From NCBI RefSeq assembly GCF_014643735.1, contig NZ_BMKA01000003.1, positions 124,001 through 188,000 on the forward strand: 64,000 bases of DNA, read 5' to 3'. Source of the stretch: Neptunicoccus cionae (GTDB taxonomy: Bacteria; Pseudomonadota; Alphaproteobacteria; Rhodobacterales; Rhodobacteraceae). Under the pieces are notes generated by a model, which was not told where the DNA came from, did no database searches, and saw only the letters and a program-made list of their open reading frames with translations. Positions 26,810-35,960 of this stretch are shown piece after piece; position 1 is the stretch's first letter; each line of letters opens with the position of its first letter. Made by a program: the position numbers and the translations under genes.

Positions 26810-27559
26810 CTAGCCCCAAACCGGCAGCCCCATCAGGGCAGATACGGTTATCACGATGAATGCTGCTGCTCGATACAGGTTTTCGCGCGCAGGATCAAAC
26901 AGTGCCGCACCGATTGCCGTGCCAGCCATATAAGGCAGCAGCGCCAGCATTCCGATGAAAATCGCGTCCCAACCGAGCACCCCTTGAAACCCGAGTATCG
27001 GGAAGATCGCAACGTCGGCCAGCAGCAAATAGAGAATCATGTTGGCGCGCACGGTTTCCGCAGACAGGCGGCTGGCCATATAAAGCACTGTGACCGGCGG
27101 ACCGGGCAATCCGGCAATGCCGCCAAGAAAGCCGCCGATGCCACCTGTGGTCGCAATCACCGGCTTTGACAGACGCCCCGCATAGCGCACCCCAGACAGC
27201 AGGATAAGCACACACAGCAGAGTACTGATCGACACCACATATCGGTAAGTGTCAGATTCCATTCGCACCAGAAAATACAGGCCGACGGGCAACATTAACA
27301 CCAGCCCGACCCCCAGCAAAGCAACATCACGGGGTTGGCCCTTACGCAGGGCACTTGGCACCAATGGCAATGGGCCGAAAATGTCCATTGAAAGCAACGA
27401 AACCAGCGCTGTCACCGGACTAACCACCGCCCCTGCAAAGGGCAGATAGACCATCGCTGTGCCAAACCCTGTAAAGCCGCGCACCACTCCGGCAATGGAA
27501 GCGCCCAGAAGCAGCCACCACAGACCGGGCAGCTGCACAAGTTCTGTCAGGGTTTGCAC
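26810..27559 (-). CDS. TauE/SafE family permease (sulfite exporter-like), copy 1
   Basis: This integral membrane protein (249 residues, about seven or eight hydrophobic segments) carries the family motif GVVRGFTGFGTAMVYLPFAG near the N-terminus and a matching GGIGGFLGGIAGLPGPPV repeat in the middle. Members export sulfite, sulfoacetate or other small organosulfur anions. The GTG start at 27559 is one base past the secF stop, so the gene is fused into the sec operon. The substrate cannot be told from sequence. A second, divergent family member lies at 51940-52668. Confidence 0.88.
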   Translation of the reverse strand: MQTLTELVQLPGLWWLLLGASIAGVVRGFTGFGTAMVYLPFAGAVVSPVTALVSLLSMDIFGPLPLVPSALRKGQPRDVALLGVGLVLMLPVGLYFLVRMESDTYRYVVSISTLLCVLILLSGVRYAGRLSKPVIATTGGIGGFLGGIAGLPGPPVTVLYMASRLSAETVRANMILYLLLADVAIFPILGFQGVLGWDAIFIGMLALLPYMAGTAIGAALFDPARENLYRAAAFIVITVSALMGLPVWG

Positions 27560-27560
27560 G

Positions 27561-28526
27561 TCAGGCGTCGATATTCGCGAACTGGTTGCCAGAGGTGTTG
27601 TCGGGCTTGGATTTGTCCCGTGTCACACCAAGATGCAGCAGCAAGCTGGATGCTACAAACACCGAGGAATAAGTCCCCACCAGAACGCCCCAGATCATCG
27701 CAAATACGAAGCCGCGGATCACATCGCCGCCCAGCACGAACAGGGAAATCAACGCGATCAGTGTTGTGACAGAGGTCATCACCGTCCGGCTAAGCGTTTC
27801 GTTGATAGAGAGGTTCAGAACGTCTTTCAGTGGCGTGGTTTTGAACTTGCGCAGATTTTCCCGCACCCTGTCAAACACGACCACGGTATCATTTAGCGAA
27901 TAGCCTACAATCGTCAGCAGTGCGGCGATAATCGCCAGATCGAACTTGATCTGCAACAGACTGAACACGCCGATGGTCAGTGTTACGTCATGGATCAGCG
28001 CCAGAACCGCACCAACGGAGAACTGCCACTCAAACCGCAGCCAGATATAAAACAGCACCGCCAATACCGCGAGAACCACAGCTTCGACAGCCGTCCAGAC
28101 CAGCTCTCCCGAGACTTTCGGTCCGACACTTTCTACCGAAGGAAAGGTCATGGTGCTGTCAACGTCGCTTAGCGCGGCTTTCACGGCGAGGATGGTCTCG
28201 TTGGTAATCGACTGCGCGCCTTCTTGTGCTTGAATGCGCACTTGCGCCACGTTCAAATCAGGGCGGGTCGGATCAGTCACTTCGGTGATGGAAATATCAC
28301 CAAGATTCAGCGGCGTCAGCGCATCGCGGTAAGCGCCGACATCCACGCTAACATCGCTGTCCGTGCGGATTGTCGTGCCCCCTCTGAAATCAATGCCGTA
28401 GTTCAGACCCATCGTCAGGAACAGCACCACAGAGGCAATCATCGCAAAAGCAGACAGTCCAACCGTGATATAGGTGATACCAAAGAAGTTAATATTCGTG
28501 TTTTCGGGAACCAGTTTCAAACGCAT
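27561..28526 (-). CDS. secF: Protein translocase subunit SecF
   Basis: SecF works with SecD as an RND-fold accessory to SecYEG, using the proton gradient to help pull proteins into the periplasm. The 321-residue protein has six membrane segments. The first (ITVGLSAFAMIASVVLFLTMGLNYGIDFRGGT) ends in the diagnostic GIDFxGG motif, and TM4-5 includes GYSLNDTVVVFDRVRENL. It follows secD by 13 bp on the minus strand. The gene length and motif set are normal. Confidence 0.96.
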   Translation of the reverse strand: MRLKLVPENTNINFFGITYITVGLSAFAMIASVVLFLTMGLNYGIDFRGGTTIRTDSDVSVDVGAYRDALTPLNLGDISITEVTDPTRPDLNVAQVRIQAQEGAQSITNETILAVKAALSDVDSTMTFPSVESVGPKVSGELVWTAVEAVVLAVLAVLFYIWLRFEWQFSVGAVLALIHDVTLTIGVFSLLQIKFDLAIIAALLTIVGYSLNDTVVVFDRVRENLRKFKTTPLKDVLNLSINETLSRTVMTSVTTLIALISLFVLGGDVIRGFVFAMIWGVLVGTYSSVFVASSLLLHLGVTRDKSKPDNTSGNQFANIDA

Positions 28527-28539
28527 GTCTCTTGCTCCT

Positions 28540-30204
28540 TCAAACTTCGATTGTCTTTGGACGACGGTATTGCATCCATGTGGAGATCAGCAACCGCGTG
28601 ACCCAGATTGCCGTAAACACGGAGGTAACGATGCCAAAGCCTAGGGTAATCGCAAAGCCACGCACTGGACCGGAGCCCATAACAAACAGGATCACGGCTG
28701 CAATCAGTGTCGTAATATTCGCATCTATAATGGCCGAGAACGCCCGCTCGTAACCGAGCTCGATCGCGCGAGCCGGTCCTTTGGCGGATTTCAACTCTTC
28801 GCGGATACGCTCGAACACCAGCACGTTGGCATCCACCGCCATCCCGATAGTCAGCACGATCCCCGCGATGCCGGGCAGTGTCAGCGTTGCACCAATCGCG
28901 CTAAGCAATCCGAAGATCAAAGCCACGTTAATGATCAGTGCCACATTGGCAAACAGACCGAAGGCGCCATAGCTTAGCCCCATGAAGATAAGAACAGCGG
29001 CGAAGGCAACGATACAGGCAATACGCCCCGCCTCAATGCTGTCCTGCCCCAGTTCCGGCCCGATGGTCCGTTCTTCAAGGTAGGTCACTTTCGCAGGCAA
29101 TGCCCCTGCCCGCAGCTGAATCGACAGCTTTGCGGTTTCTTCTACACTGAACCGGCCCGTGATGATGCCCGAACCGCCCGGAATATGGCTGCGAATTGTC
29201 GGGGCGGACACAACGCCGCCATCCAGAACAATTGCAAAAGGCGTGCCGATGTTATTAGCAGTGTATTCGCCGAAGATGCGCCCGCCCGACGGGTTCAGCC
29301 GGAAGCTGACAGCCGCCTGATTGTTCTGATCAAACGCTGCCTGCGCGTCCACAAGCTGGTCGCCGTTGATGACAGGTGTCTTTTCAAGAATGTAGTAAAT
29401 GCCTGGCTCGTCTTCGGCGGGGAGCATGATCTGACGGGATTGAACGCGTGCGTTCTGGTCTGAAGTCCGCCCTACAACCGCATGAAACGTCAGTTTTGCG
29501 GTGGTGCCAATCAGGTCTTTCAGCTCCTCAGCGGAGCCAATACCGGGCACCTGAATAAGGACACGATCCGTGCCTTGCCGTTGGATTGTCGGCTCACGCG
29601 TGCCAGCCTCGTCTACGCGGCGACGGATGATTTCTAGGGTTTGTTCCAAGGTCCGCTGGTCCGTGGCAAGCTTTTCTGCCTCGGACAGGCGCACGATAAT
29701 GTCGGCGCCGCTAGAGCTGACCTCTATATCGGTCTGTCCCGCACTGGTCAAAGACACAACAGGCTGCGCAAGGGCGCGAATGGCGGTGACAGCCGAATTG
29801 ATCGCTTCCGGCTTGGAAATACGAACGTGCAGTTCGTCGTCAGGGCTGTCCACGCGGCGTATGGTGCCGATTTCGCTGCGCTTTTCACGCAGGGCATCGC
29901 GCACGGACGGCCACATATCGTCCATACGGGCGGAATAAACTTCGCCCAATTGGACCTCTGCCAGCAAATGCGCACCACCCCGCAGGTCAAGCCCGAGATT
30001 CACCAGCGAAGACGGTAGAAAAGACGGCCAGTTCTGGGCCTTCGCCATTAACTCCGGCGTCTCCTCTGCACCAGCTTCTAAAGCAGCTGTCGCATCATTG
30101 TATTCTTCCACCTGCGTGTACTGCAGGTTGGGTGCGGCCATCAGAATTCCAAGGGCGCAAATGCCCCAGATCACTATCTTTTTCCAAAGGGGGAATTGAA
30201 GCAT
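28540..30204 (-). CDS. secD: Protein translocase subunit SecD
   Basis: This is the SecD partner of SecF. The 554-residue protein has an N-terminal membrane segment followed by the periplasmic P1 domain with the GLDLRGGAHLLAEV motif. The C-terminal bundle includes GIVLTIGMAVDANVLVFERIREEL, where the aspartate is the conserved proton-path residue. It lies between yajC and secF. A hairpin with a T-run separates it from yajC, so secDF levels may be set by partial read-through or by a promoter of their own. Confidence 0.96.
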   Translation of the reverse strand: MLQFPLWKKIVIWGICALGILMAAPNLQYTQVEEYNDATAALEAGAEETPELMAKAQNWPSFLPSSLVNLGLDLRGGAHLLAEVQLGEVYSARMDDMWPSVRDALREKRSEIGTIRRVDSPDDELHVRISKPEAINSAVTAIRALAQPVVSLTSAGQTDIEVSSSGADIIVRLSEAEKLATDQRTLEQTLEIIRRRVDEAGTREPTIQRQGTDRVLIQVPGIGSAEELKDLIGTTAKLTFHAVVGRTSDQNARVQSRQIMLPAEDEPGIYYILEKTPVINGDQLVDAQAAFDQNNQAAVSFRLNPSGGRIFGEYTANNIGTPFAIVLDGGVVSAPTIRSHIPGGSGIITGRFSVEETAKLSIQLRAGALPAKVTYLEERTIGPELGQDSIEAGRIACIVAFAAVLIFMGLSYGAFGLFANVALIINVALIFGLLSAIGATLTLPGIAGIVLTIGMAVDANVLVFERIREELKSAKGPARAIELGYERAFSAIIDANITTLIAAVILFVMGSGPVRGFAITLGFGIVTSVFTAIWVTRLLISTWMQYRRPKTIEV

Positions 30205-30233
30205 GCTCTGCCCTTGTTCTTGTTATTATAGCC

Positions 30234-30263
30234 AAAAATGCGCACCGGAGGCCGATGCGCATT
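30234..30263 (-). terminator. Intrinsic terminator or attenuator between yajC and secD
   Basis: On the minus strand an 8-bp stem (AATGCGCA with TGCGCATT) and an inner CGG/CCG pair are followed by a run of five T. It starts 9 bp past the yajC stop and lies 33-60 bp ahead of the secD start. Confidence 0.75.
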
Positions 30264-30272
30264 CAGGAATGT

Positions 30273-30593
30273 TTATGTTGTCGGTTCTGTCTTGCTTAGA
30301 ACAGTCTGGATCGTGGATTGAACCACCCGCACCTTAACGCCTGTTGCCAGTTCGACTTCGACTTCGTTGTCGTCTTTGACCTTGGTCACTTTACCGATCA
30401 AACCACCAGCGGTGACAACTTGATCCCCTTTGCGCAGGGCTTCGACCATAGCGCGGTGTTCTTTCAGCTTCTTTTGCTGGGGACGGATCATCAGAAAATA
30501 CATGATGCCAAAGATCAGAATCAGCGGCACAAAGCCCCCGATTCCACCCAAACCACCACCGGCTGCCTGTGCATAAGCAGGACTTGCAAACAT
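30273..30593 (-). CDS. yajC: Preprotein translocase subunit YajC
   Basis: This is a small single-span inner-membrane protein (106 residues) that associates with SecDF-YidC. The glycine-rich N-terminus (AAGGGLGGIGGFVPLILIFGIMYFLMIRPQQKK) contains the membrane segment and the conserved FLMIRPQQKK boundary, followed by the soluble HRAMVEALRKGDQVVTAGGLIGKV region. AAAGGA precedes the ATG. It is the first gene of the yajC-secD-secF group. Confidence 0.95.
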   Translation of the reverse strand: MFASPAYAQAAGGGLGGIGGFVPLILIFGIMYFLMIRPQQKKLKEHRAMVEALRKGDQVVTAGGLIGKVTKVKDDNEVEVELATGVKVRVVQSTIQTVLSKTEPTT

Positions 30594-30975
30594 ATTTTTA
30601 TCCTTTGTAGCGGGCAGCCCGTTCAGCCACCGAATTTCCGCGTGGAACCTAGAACTTCAGATGGGGGATAGCAAGGCCGCTGACAAGAGCTAATGCAGCG
30701 ACAGAACAGAACGAATCGCGCAATCCGCCTGTAATATGCCCCTCACCACGGTTCTTAGAGCGTTCGGCAGCGTGCAGATTTCCGAAAATCAAGAAAATCC
30801 TACCTCACCAGCGCGCTTCGTTTCCCGAACGGAAACGATCATCAAATTGCGCCCTTGCCCCCGAGTAAGTTTGCGTCAAATAAGTTGATAAGACAATAAA
30901 TCCGGCGCACTCTAGTCGCTATACTACTGTAACATTTATCTAATACGCCTTGTGCATCTGTCGGGGGGACAGTCC
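30594..30975. other. Divergent intergenic region, yajC / pentapeptide-repeat gene
   Basis: This 382-bp region has no credible gene. It contains a 7-bp inverted repeat CGTTTCC/GGAAACG with a 5-bp centre (30819-30837), which could be an operator or hairpin, and a smaller GATTT/AAATC pair just upstream (around 30777-30790). The AT-rich stretch 30870-30950 is the likely promoter of the rightward gene: TTGCGT at 30871 is 18 bp from AATAAA, and TATACT is at 30920. None of these boxes is a strong match. Confidence 0.5.
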
Positions 30976-32322
30976 ATGGAAACACCGGAACGCGGGCTTG
31001 TGCTCGATCTGCCCGCAATTACGATTCCAACCGCTCTCACACCAGAGACGGTGCCTTGGGCGCTTGCTGCGGTGGTGTTGCTGCTTATTTTGGCCCTGCG
31101 TTACAAGCTGTGGCGAGGCTGGCGGCGACGGTTCGATTTCTTCCGCCGCACCGAAAAACCGCTGCTGCGCGTGATCGGCTGGATGTCGATTCTGGTCTCT
31201 CCAATCTGGATCTCCCTCATTTTTCTGGTGTTTTTCTCTATTTGGATGCTTGCAATCTCTTTTGGCGAAGCAATTGGCGTGGAATCCATGCGCTGGCATG
31301 TTCTGGCGATTGTGGGGATGATTGCCTCGCTCGTTGGATTGCTGTCCATGCCACTGCTGATTATGAATGCTTTTCACGCGGAACGGCGCACCCGTGCGAG
31401 CGAGGAAAGCTATCTGACCGACCGGATTTCCCAAGCCGTCGAAAAACTCGGGGCGGAGCGGGTGGTCTGGCGGGACAACAAACAGCAGTCCGAACCGAAT
31501 CTGGAGGTGCGTATGGGCGCGCTCTACCTGCTGGAGCGGATTGGCAAGGACAGCCAGCGCGATCACATTCCAATCACCGAAACCATCTGCGCCTATATCC
31601 GTGAAAATGCCAACGCGCCCTATATTGACGCTGAAGCGACCCGCCAGAAAGAACAGGACGCAGCCCGTCGCCTCAAGATCAAGCGCACCGAATTGGACGC
31701 AAGCGACAAAGCCGCCTGTCTGACCTACGCCGTTCCGCGTGCGGATATACAGGCGGCTGCGACGATCCTTGGCCGCCGTTCAGAAGACGCGATTGCGCTG
31801 GAAGAGTCCGAGCGTTACGTGCTCGACCTGCGCGGTGTGCATCTGGACCGGATTGATTGGACCAATGCCCAGCTAGCCAATGCCATTATGGATGACGCCA
31901 GCCTGAACGGCGCGAGCCTTTGTGTGGCAAACCTGCGCGGTGCACGGTTGAAGAACGCCGCGCTGGACGGGGCCGATTTGTTCAAAGCCAACCTGACCGA
32001 GGCATGGCTGTCCGGTGCGACACTGTCTAATGCGTGGCTGGACTGGGCGGTGCTACACGGCTCGCAACTCTCTCTCGCCAAGTTCCAAAACGCGAATTTC
32101 TCGGCAACGGAACTTAGCTTTGCAGCGGTGAAAAACACCGACTTCACAGATGCCAAACATCTGGACGAACAACAATTGGCCGGAACAGTGGGCGATGGGT
32201 CCACGATCCTGCCAGACAATATTATCACGCCGCGCTCTGAAACATGGACGGATAAAGTGCTGCCGTCTGAAGCGTTCTTCAGCCTTTGGCGCAACGTGAA
32301 GAAACAGGCGGGGATGACCTGA
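30976..32322 (+). CDS. Membrane-anchored pentapeptide-repeat protein
   Basis: This 448-residue protein has three N-terminal hydrophobic segments (about 25-40, 65-90, 102-125) followed by a charged region. A C-terminal right-handed helix of pentapeptide repeats (A[DN]LxG-like, for example LANAIMDDASLNGASLCVANLRGARLKNAALDGADL) covers about residues 290-395. The repeats are cytoplasmic by topology prediction. The architecture resembles other uncharacterised bacterial proteins with a channel-like membrane part and a pentapeptide sensor, but no function can be assigned. GGGGGA lies seven bases before the ATG at 30976; a GTG at 30952 is possible but less likely. Confidence 0.82.
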   Translation: METPERGLVLDLPAITIPTALTPETVPWALAAVVLLLILALRYKLWRGWRRRFDFFRRTEKPLLRVIGWMSILVSPIWISLIFLVFFSIWMLAISFGEAIGVESMRWHVLAIVGMIASLVGLLSMPLLIMNAFHAERRTRASEESYLTDRISQAVEKLGAERVVWRDNKQQSEPNLEVRMGALYLLERIGKDSQRDHIPITETICAYIRENANAPYIDAEATRQKEQDAARRLKIKRTELDASDKAACLTYAVPRADIQAAATILGRRSEDAIALEESERYVLDLRGVHLDRIDWTNAQLANAIMDDASLNGASLCVANLRGARLKNAALDGADLFKANLTEAWLSGATLSNAWLDWAVLHGSQLSLAKFQNANFSATELSFAAVKNTDFTDAKHLDEQQLAGTVGDGSTILPDNIITPRSETWTDKVLPSEAFFSLWRNVKKQAGMT

Positions 32323-32343
32323 CCCGCCTGCCCTGAAATATTG

Positions 32344-32859
32344 TCAGTTCAACAGCACCCTTAACCGCTGTCCGGCGCGCAATGTGATACGTTTGGCCAC
32401 CGATCCACCTTCAGGGAAGTAGCTGTTTGGCACCATCCAGACCACGCGGGACTGCACATAATAGGTGCCTGGCGCGATGCCGGAGAATTCAAAGTCCCCA
32501 TCCGCATCACAGGTCGCCACCCGACGGTACTCCAGATACTCCGGTGGGACCCCTTTGGTTGTGACGCCCTGAAATACATTGATCCGCCCGCCAGAGACGT
32601 CCCCGTAAATTTTTGCAAACCGTTCCGTGGCATAGCGTGTGGCCGGAAAAAGGTTCACATCTTCCCCTGCACAAGTCACAACACCGCCACCATTCTGGCG
32701 CATAAACGCCTGCCCCGACAGTTTCGCTGAGCCGCCCCGCTTGATAAGGGCTGCCTCCCGCGGGTCAAATTTCGCCGTAATTTCCAAATCACGCCCGACA
32801 CATCCCGCAACCAACAGGATCAGACAGCAAAGTTTAATCGCTTTAAACACAGTAAACAT
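32344..32859 (-). CDS. Putative lipoprotein with carboxypeptidase-regulatory-like domain
   Basis: The product (171 residues) has a lipoprotein signal with lipobox LVAGC (C20). The mature part ends in a segment (ATCDADGDFEFSGIAPGTYYVQSRVVW) typical of carboxypeptidase-regulatory-like/CNA-B beta-sandwich folds. Other features are two further cysteines and a Gly/Arg-rich middle. It is probably exposed in the periplasm or on the outer membrane. I do not recognise a named family. It converges with the pentapeptide-repeat gene and lies downstream of another small lipoprotein gene on the same strand. Confidence 0.7.
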   Translation of the reverse strand: MFTVFKAIKLCCLILLVAGCVGRDLEITAKFDPREAALIKRGGSAKLSGQAFMRQNGGGVVTCAGEDVNLFPATRYATERFAKIYGDVSGGRINVFQGVTTKGVPPEYLEYRRVATCDADGDFEFSGIAPGTYYVQSRVVWMVPNSYFPEGGSVAKRITLRAGQRLRVLLN

Positions 32860-32876
32860 CCTTACAATTCATAGAT

Positions 32877-33176
32877 CTAACAGCGCAAAGATGCACGGGT
32901 CAGCACCGTATCAGATTTCGCATGGAGAGCGGTGATCTTGCAGCCTGTAACCGCTTCAATCGCAGCCCCACCATCCGCCATCGTACCTTTCAGCCCACGC
33001 AGGCTTTGATTGTTGAGCCGGATCGCCTGGGCCTGCTTGTCCGAATAATAAACCAGAAACCGGTTCTTCCCGATGTCGATCCGCCCCGTTTTATCGTAGG
33101 AAAACCCAACCGTCGGAGTATCGCACCCCGAAAGCACCACAATTACTCCAACACAGACAATCCAAAGTTCACGCAT
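32877..33176 (-). CDS. Small putative lipoprotein, unknown function
   Basis: This 99-residue lipoprotein has the signal peptide MRELWIVCVGVIVVLSGC (lipidated C18) and a short mature domain containing two more cysteines (GCK and the C-terminal RC). The open frame extends up to 33251, but the ATG at 33176 has a purine-rich GGTGGGGG upstream and begins the signal peptide. The next gene downstream, also a lipoprotein, starts 17 bp beyond the stop, so the two probably form an operon. I do not recognise the family. Confidence 0.65.
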   Translation of the reverse strand: MRELWIVCVGVIVVLSGCDTPTVGFSYDKTGRIDIGKNRFLVYYSDKQAQAIRLNNQSLRGLKGTMADGGAAIEAVTGCKITALHAKSDTVLTRASLRC

Positions 33177-33350
33177 ACCCCCACCCTGCCCGATAGCCGT
33201 TAACACAGAGTTAACGCCGGTATCCGACGCCTTAAGATGCAGCCACAACACGCTGACTGTCGCTGTTTCACAAAGCCCCTTAACCTTGGCGCCGGTTTCC
33301 TATATCCCGCCTTCATCACCGACTCCGTTACTTTGAAAGGCTTAAGGACG

Positions 33351-34643
33351 ATGCATGATATTCGACTGATCCGTGACAACCCCGAAGGGTTTGATGCCGC
33401 ACTGGCGAAACGTGGATTGGCGCCGATGTCGTCCCAAATCCTCGCGCTTGATGAATCCCGCCGCACCAAGATCACCGCAGCCGAGAAAGCTCTGGCGGAT
33501 CGCAACGCGGCCAGCAAACAAGTCGGCGCGGCTAAGGCGAAGGGCGATGAGGCTGAATTTGAACGTTTGCGGGCGCTTGTGGCGGATAAAAAGGCCGAAA
33601 TCGCGACGCTGGAAGAAGAAGCCAAGGCCGAAGACCAGCGTTTGCAGGATCTTCTGGCGACCATCCCGAACCTGCCCCATGAAGATGTGCCGCTTGGCGT
33701 GGATGAAAACGACAACGTGGAATTGCACACTTGGGGTACTCCAAAGGCGTTTGATTTCAAACCTGTAGAACATTTCGAACTGCCTGCCGTTCAGGACGGC
33801 ATGGACTTTGAGATGGCGGCCAAACTGTCCGGTTCGCGGTTTGTTGTGATGTCGGGCGCTGTGGCGCGCGTGCACCGTGCGCTGGCGCAGTTTATGATCG
33901 ACACCCACACCAGCGAAAACGGCCTGACCGAGGTGAACACTCCGGTTCTGGTGCGCGATGAGGCGATGATGGGCACCGGCCAACTGCCGAAATTTGCCGA
34001 GGACAGCTATCAGACCACCAACGGCTGGTGGCTGATCCCCACATCCGAGGTTACGCTGACCAACCTTGCCGCTGGCGAGATGATGGAAGAGTCCACTTTA
34101 CCCCGTCGCTACACCGCCCATTCGCTGTGTTTCCGTTCCGAAGCGGGTTCGGCGGGCCGCGACACGTCGGGCATGTTGCGCCAGCACCAGTTCGAGAAAG
34201 TCGAAATGGTCAGCGTCACGCGCCCCGAAGATAGTCTCGACGAACTCGACCGGATGACCAAATGCGCCGAGGGTATTCTGGAACGTCTGGAACTGCCCTA
34301 CCGCACCGTTGTTCTGTGTACCGGCGACATCGGCTTTGGCGCACGCAAGACCCACGACATCGAGGTGTGGCTGCCCGGACAAGACGCCTACCGCGAGATC
34401 AGTTCCTGTTCGGTCTGTGGCGATTTCCAAGCCCGCCGCATGAACGCCCGCTTTAAGCGCACCGGCGAGAAGAAGCCGGAGTTTGTGCACACGCTGAACG
34501 GTTCCGGTCTGGCGGTCGGTCGCTGTTTGATTGCTGTGCTGGAAAACGGCCAACAGGAAGACGGTTCGGTCAAACTGCCAGAGGCACTTCACCCATGGCT
34601 CGGTGGCAAAACCATGATCACTGCTGACGGGAAGATGGCGTAA
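33351..34643 (+). CDS. serS: Serine--tRNA ligase
   Basis: This class II aminoacyl-tRNA synthetase charges tRNA-Ser and also serves selenocysteine tRNA where present. It has an N-terminal long coiled-coil arm (about 30-105, rich in Lys/Glu/Ala) that reads the tRNA long variable arm, then the catalytic core with motif 2 ([22 protein letters not shown]) and motif 3 ([16 protein letters not shown]). Length is 430 residues, as expected. AAGGA precedes the ATG at 33351. The in-frame extension to 33237 overlaps the divergent promoter area and is not conserved. Confidence 0.97.
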   Translation: MHDIRLIRDNPEGFDAALAKRGLAPMSSQILALDESRRTKITAAEKALADRNAASKQVGAAKAKGDEAEFERLRALVADKKAEIATLEEEAKAEDQRLQDLLATIPNLPHEDVPLGVDENDNVELHTWGTPKAFDFKPVEHFELPAVQDGMDFEMAAKLSGSRFVVMSGAVARVHRALAQFMIDTHTSENGLTEVNTPVLVRDEAMMGTGQLPKFAEDSYQTTNGWWLIPTSEVTLTNLAAGEMMEESTLPRRYTAHSLCFRSEAGSAGRDTSGMLRQHQFEKVEMVSVTRPEDSLDELDRMTKCAEGILERLELPYRTVVLCTGDIGFGARKTHDIEVWLPGQDAYREISSCSVCGDFQARRMNARFKRTGEKKPEFVHTLNGSGLAVGRCLIAVLENGQQEDGSVKLPEALHPWLGGKTMITADGKMA

Positions 34644-34687
34644 ACCGCTAGCCTGTCAGACCGGCAACAGAACAACGACAGAACGAC

Positions 34688-34715
34688 AAAACCCCGCCAA
34701 CACGGCGGGGTTTTT
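34688..34715. terminator. Bidirectional terminator between serS and nlpD-like gene
   Basis: An 11-bp perfect stem AAAACCCCGCC with GGCGGGGTTTT and a 5-nt loop is followed by TTTTT. It lies 45 bp after serS and 42 bp from the end of the convergent peptidase-like gene. Confidence 0.92.
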
Positions 34716-34755
34716 CTGTTTTTGCAGTCTGTTACGCGGCGCTCGGGAAGCGGTG

Positions 34756-35928
34756 TTACAGATAGGGTGTCGGGTCAACGCTCTCGGTGCCGCGCCGGAT
34801 TTCAAAGTGTACAAACCCCGGCGAACCGCCTGCAACTTTGCCCAATGACTGGCCACGGTTTACACTTTGGCCTTTCGTAACCGAGACATCGGACAGATTG
34901 GAATACACCGTATAAAGATTGTCGGGATGGCGAACCAAAACGATTTTGGAGTTGCCGCCAGCGGAAGACACCAAAGCGACCTCGCCGTTTTCAGCGGCCT
35001 TGACGGCTGTGCCCTTATCGGCCGCAATATCCAGACCTTCGTTCCCGCCCGGTTTATTGGAGTAGCCCCGCAGGACCTTACCGGACACCGGTTTGAGCAG
35101 TTTGCGGGACGCGCCCGCAGGGGTGCGATCCGCTGCAAGGTTTGGGCTGTCGGGAATAACAGCTTCCTCAACAGGTTCTGGCAGCGGTTCAACCGCGCTT
35201 GGCGGGATTGGTGTGATGGACCCCTGCCCCGGAGCCGGTTCAACCGCGGCGATTTCCTGTGTCTGGCGAGCCGGTGTGCCGTCCTCGACCACGGGAATCA
35301 GCAAGCGCTGTCCGGTGCGCACGGCAAGGTCTTTGCCAAGTCCATTCCAGCTGGCCAGCGACGTGACAGACACCCGGTAAAGCCGCGCGATGGAATAGGC
35401 GGTTTCGCCCTGTTCGACAACATGGCGGATCGGTTCGGGGCCTTGTTGCACAGCGGCAGTCTGTTGATCGCCCGCGCGCCCGATTGCAGAAGATGCAATC
35501 GCTTCGATATTGTTCGTACCCGTCGCCGTGCCAGCAGTGCCAGTTGTGGCGGCAGTGGAACCGACCGGGATAACAACGCCTTTGGGTAATGCCAGAACCT
35601 CGCCGGAGCGGGGCATGTAATTCGGGTCAAGACCGTTATAACGGGCCAGTTCAACGCCGCTCATTCCGATCCTGCTGGCTACGTCGTTCATTGTGTCACC
35701 GCGCTTTGCTACGATGACCTGATAATGGGGATAGGTGATCAACCCGCGACTGTCGGGTTTGGGTCTTGGAGCGGATTCGACAACTGCGTTATTCACAGTC
35801 GGTTTGCGATCCAGTCTGTCGGTCAGACTGCCCGGACCGGTGTCACAGCCCATCAGCAGAATTGCGCCGCCTGTCAGAAGAATTGCACTTTTGCGAAGTC
35901 CTGTAATACGCTTCGTCATACCGCTCAC
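34756..35928 (-). CDS. nlpD: NlpD-like LysM/LytM lipoprotein (probable amidase activator)
   Basis: This 390-residue lipoprotein has lipobox LLMGC (C28), two LysM domains (about 66-118 and 166-212) and a C-terminal M23/LytM domain (about 275-388). The M23 zinc ligands are mostly lost: the first HxxxD site reads GGNEGLDIAA, and the usual HLH reads FVHFEIR. Such degenerate LytM domains in NlpD and EnvC do not cut peptidoglycan but switch on cell-division amidases. The gene follows pcm and surE, the same order as surE-pcm-nlpD in Escherichia coli. I infer an outer-membrane amidase activator. Confidence 0.87.
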   Translation of the reverse strand: MSGMTKRITGLRKSAILLTGGAILLMGCDTGPGSLTDRLDRKPTVNNAVVESAPRPKPDSRGLITYPHYQVIVAKRGDTMNDVASRIGMSGVELARYNGLDPNYMPRSGEVLALPKGVVIPVGSTAATTGTAGTATGTNNIEAIASSAIGRAGDQQTAAVQQGPEPIRHVVEQGETAYSIARLYRVSVTSLASWNGLGKDLAVRTGQRLLIPVVEDGTPARQTQEIAAVEPAPGQGSITPIPPSAVEPLPEPVEEAVIPDSPNLAADRTPAGASRKLLKPVSGKVLRGYSNKPGGNEGLDIAADKGTAVKAAENGEVALVSSAGGNSKIVLVRHPDNLYTVYSNLSDVSVTKGQSVNRGQSLGKVAGGSPGFVHFEIRRGTESVDPTPYL

Positions 35929-35960
35929 CTCAATCGTTTGCCCAGTTTCAGGCTTATTTC

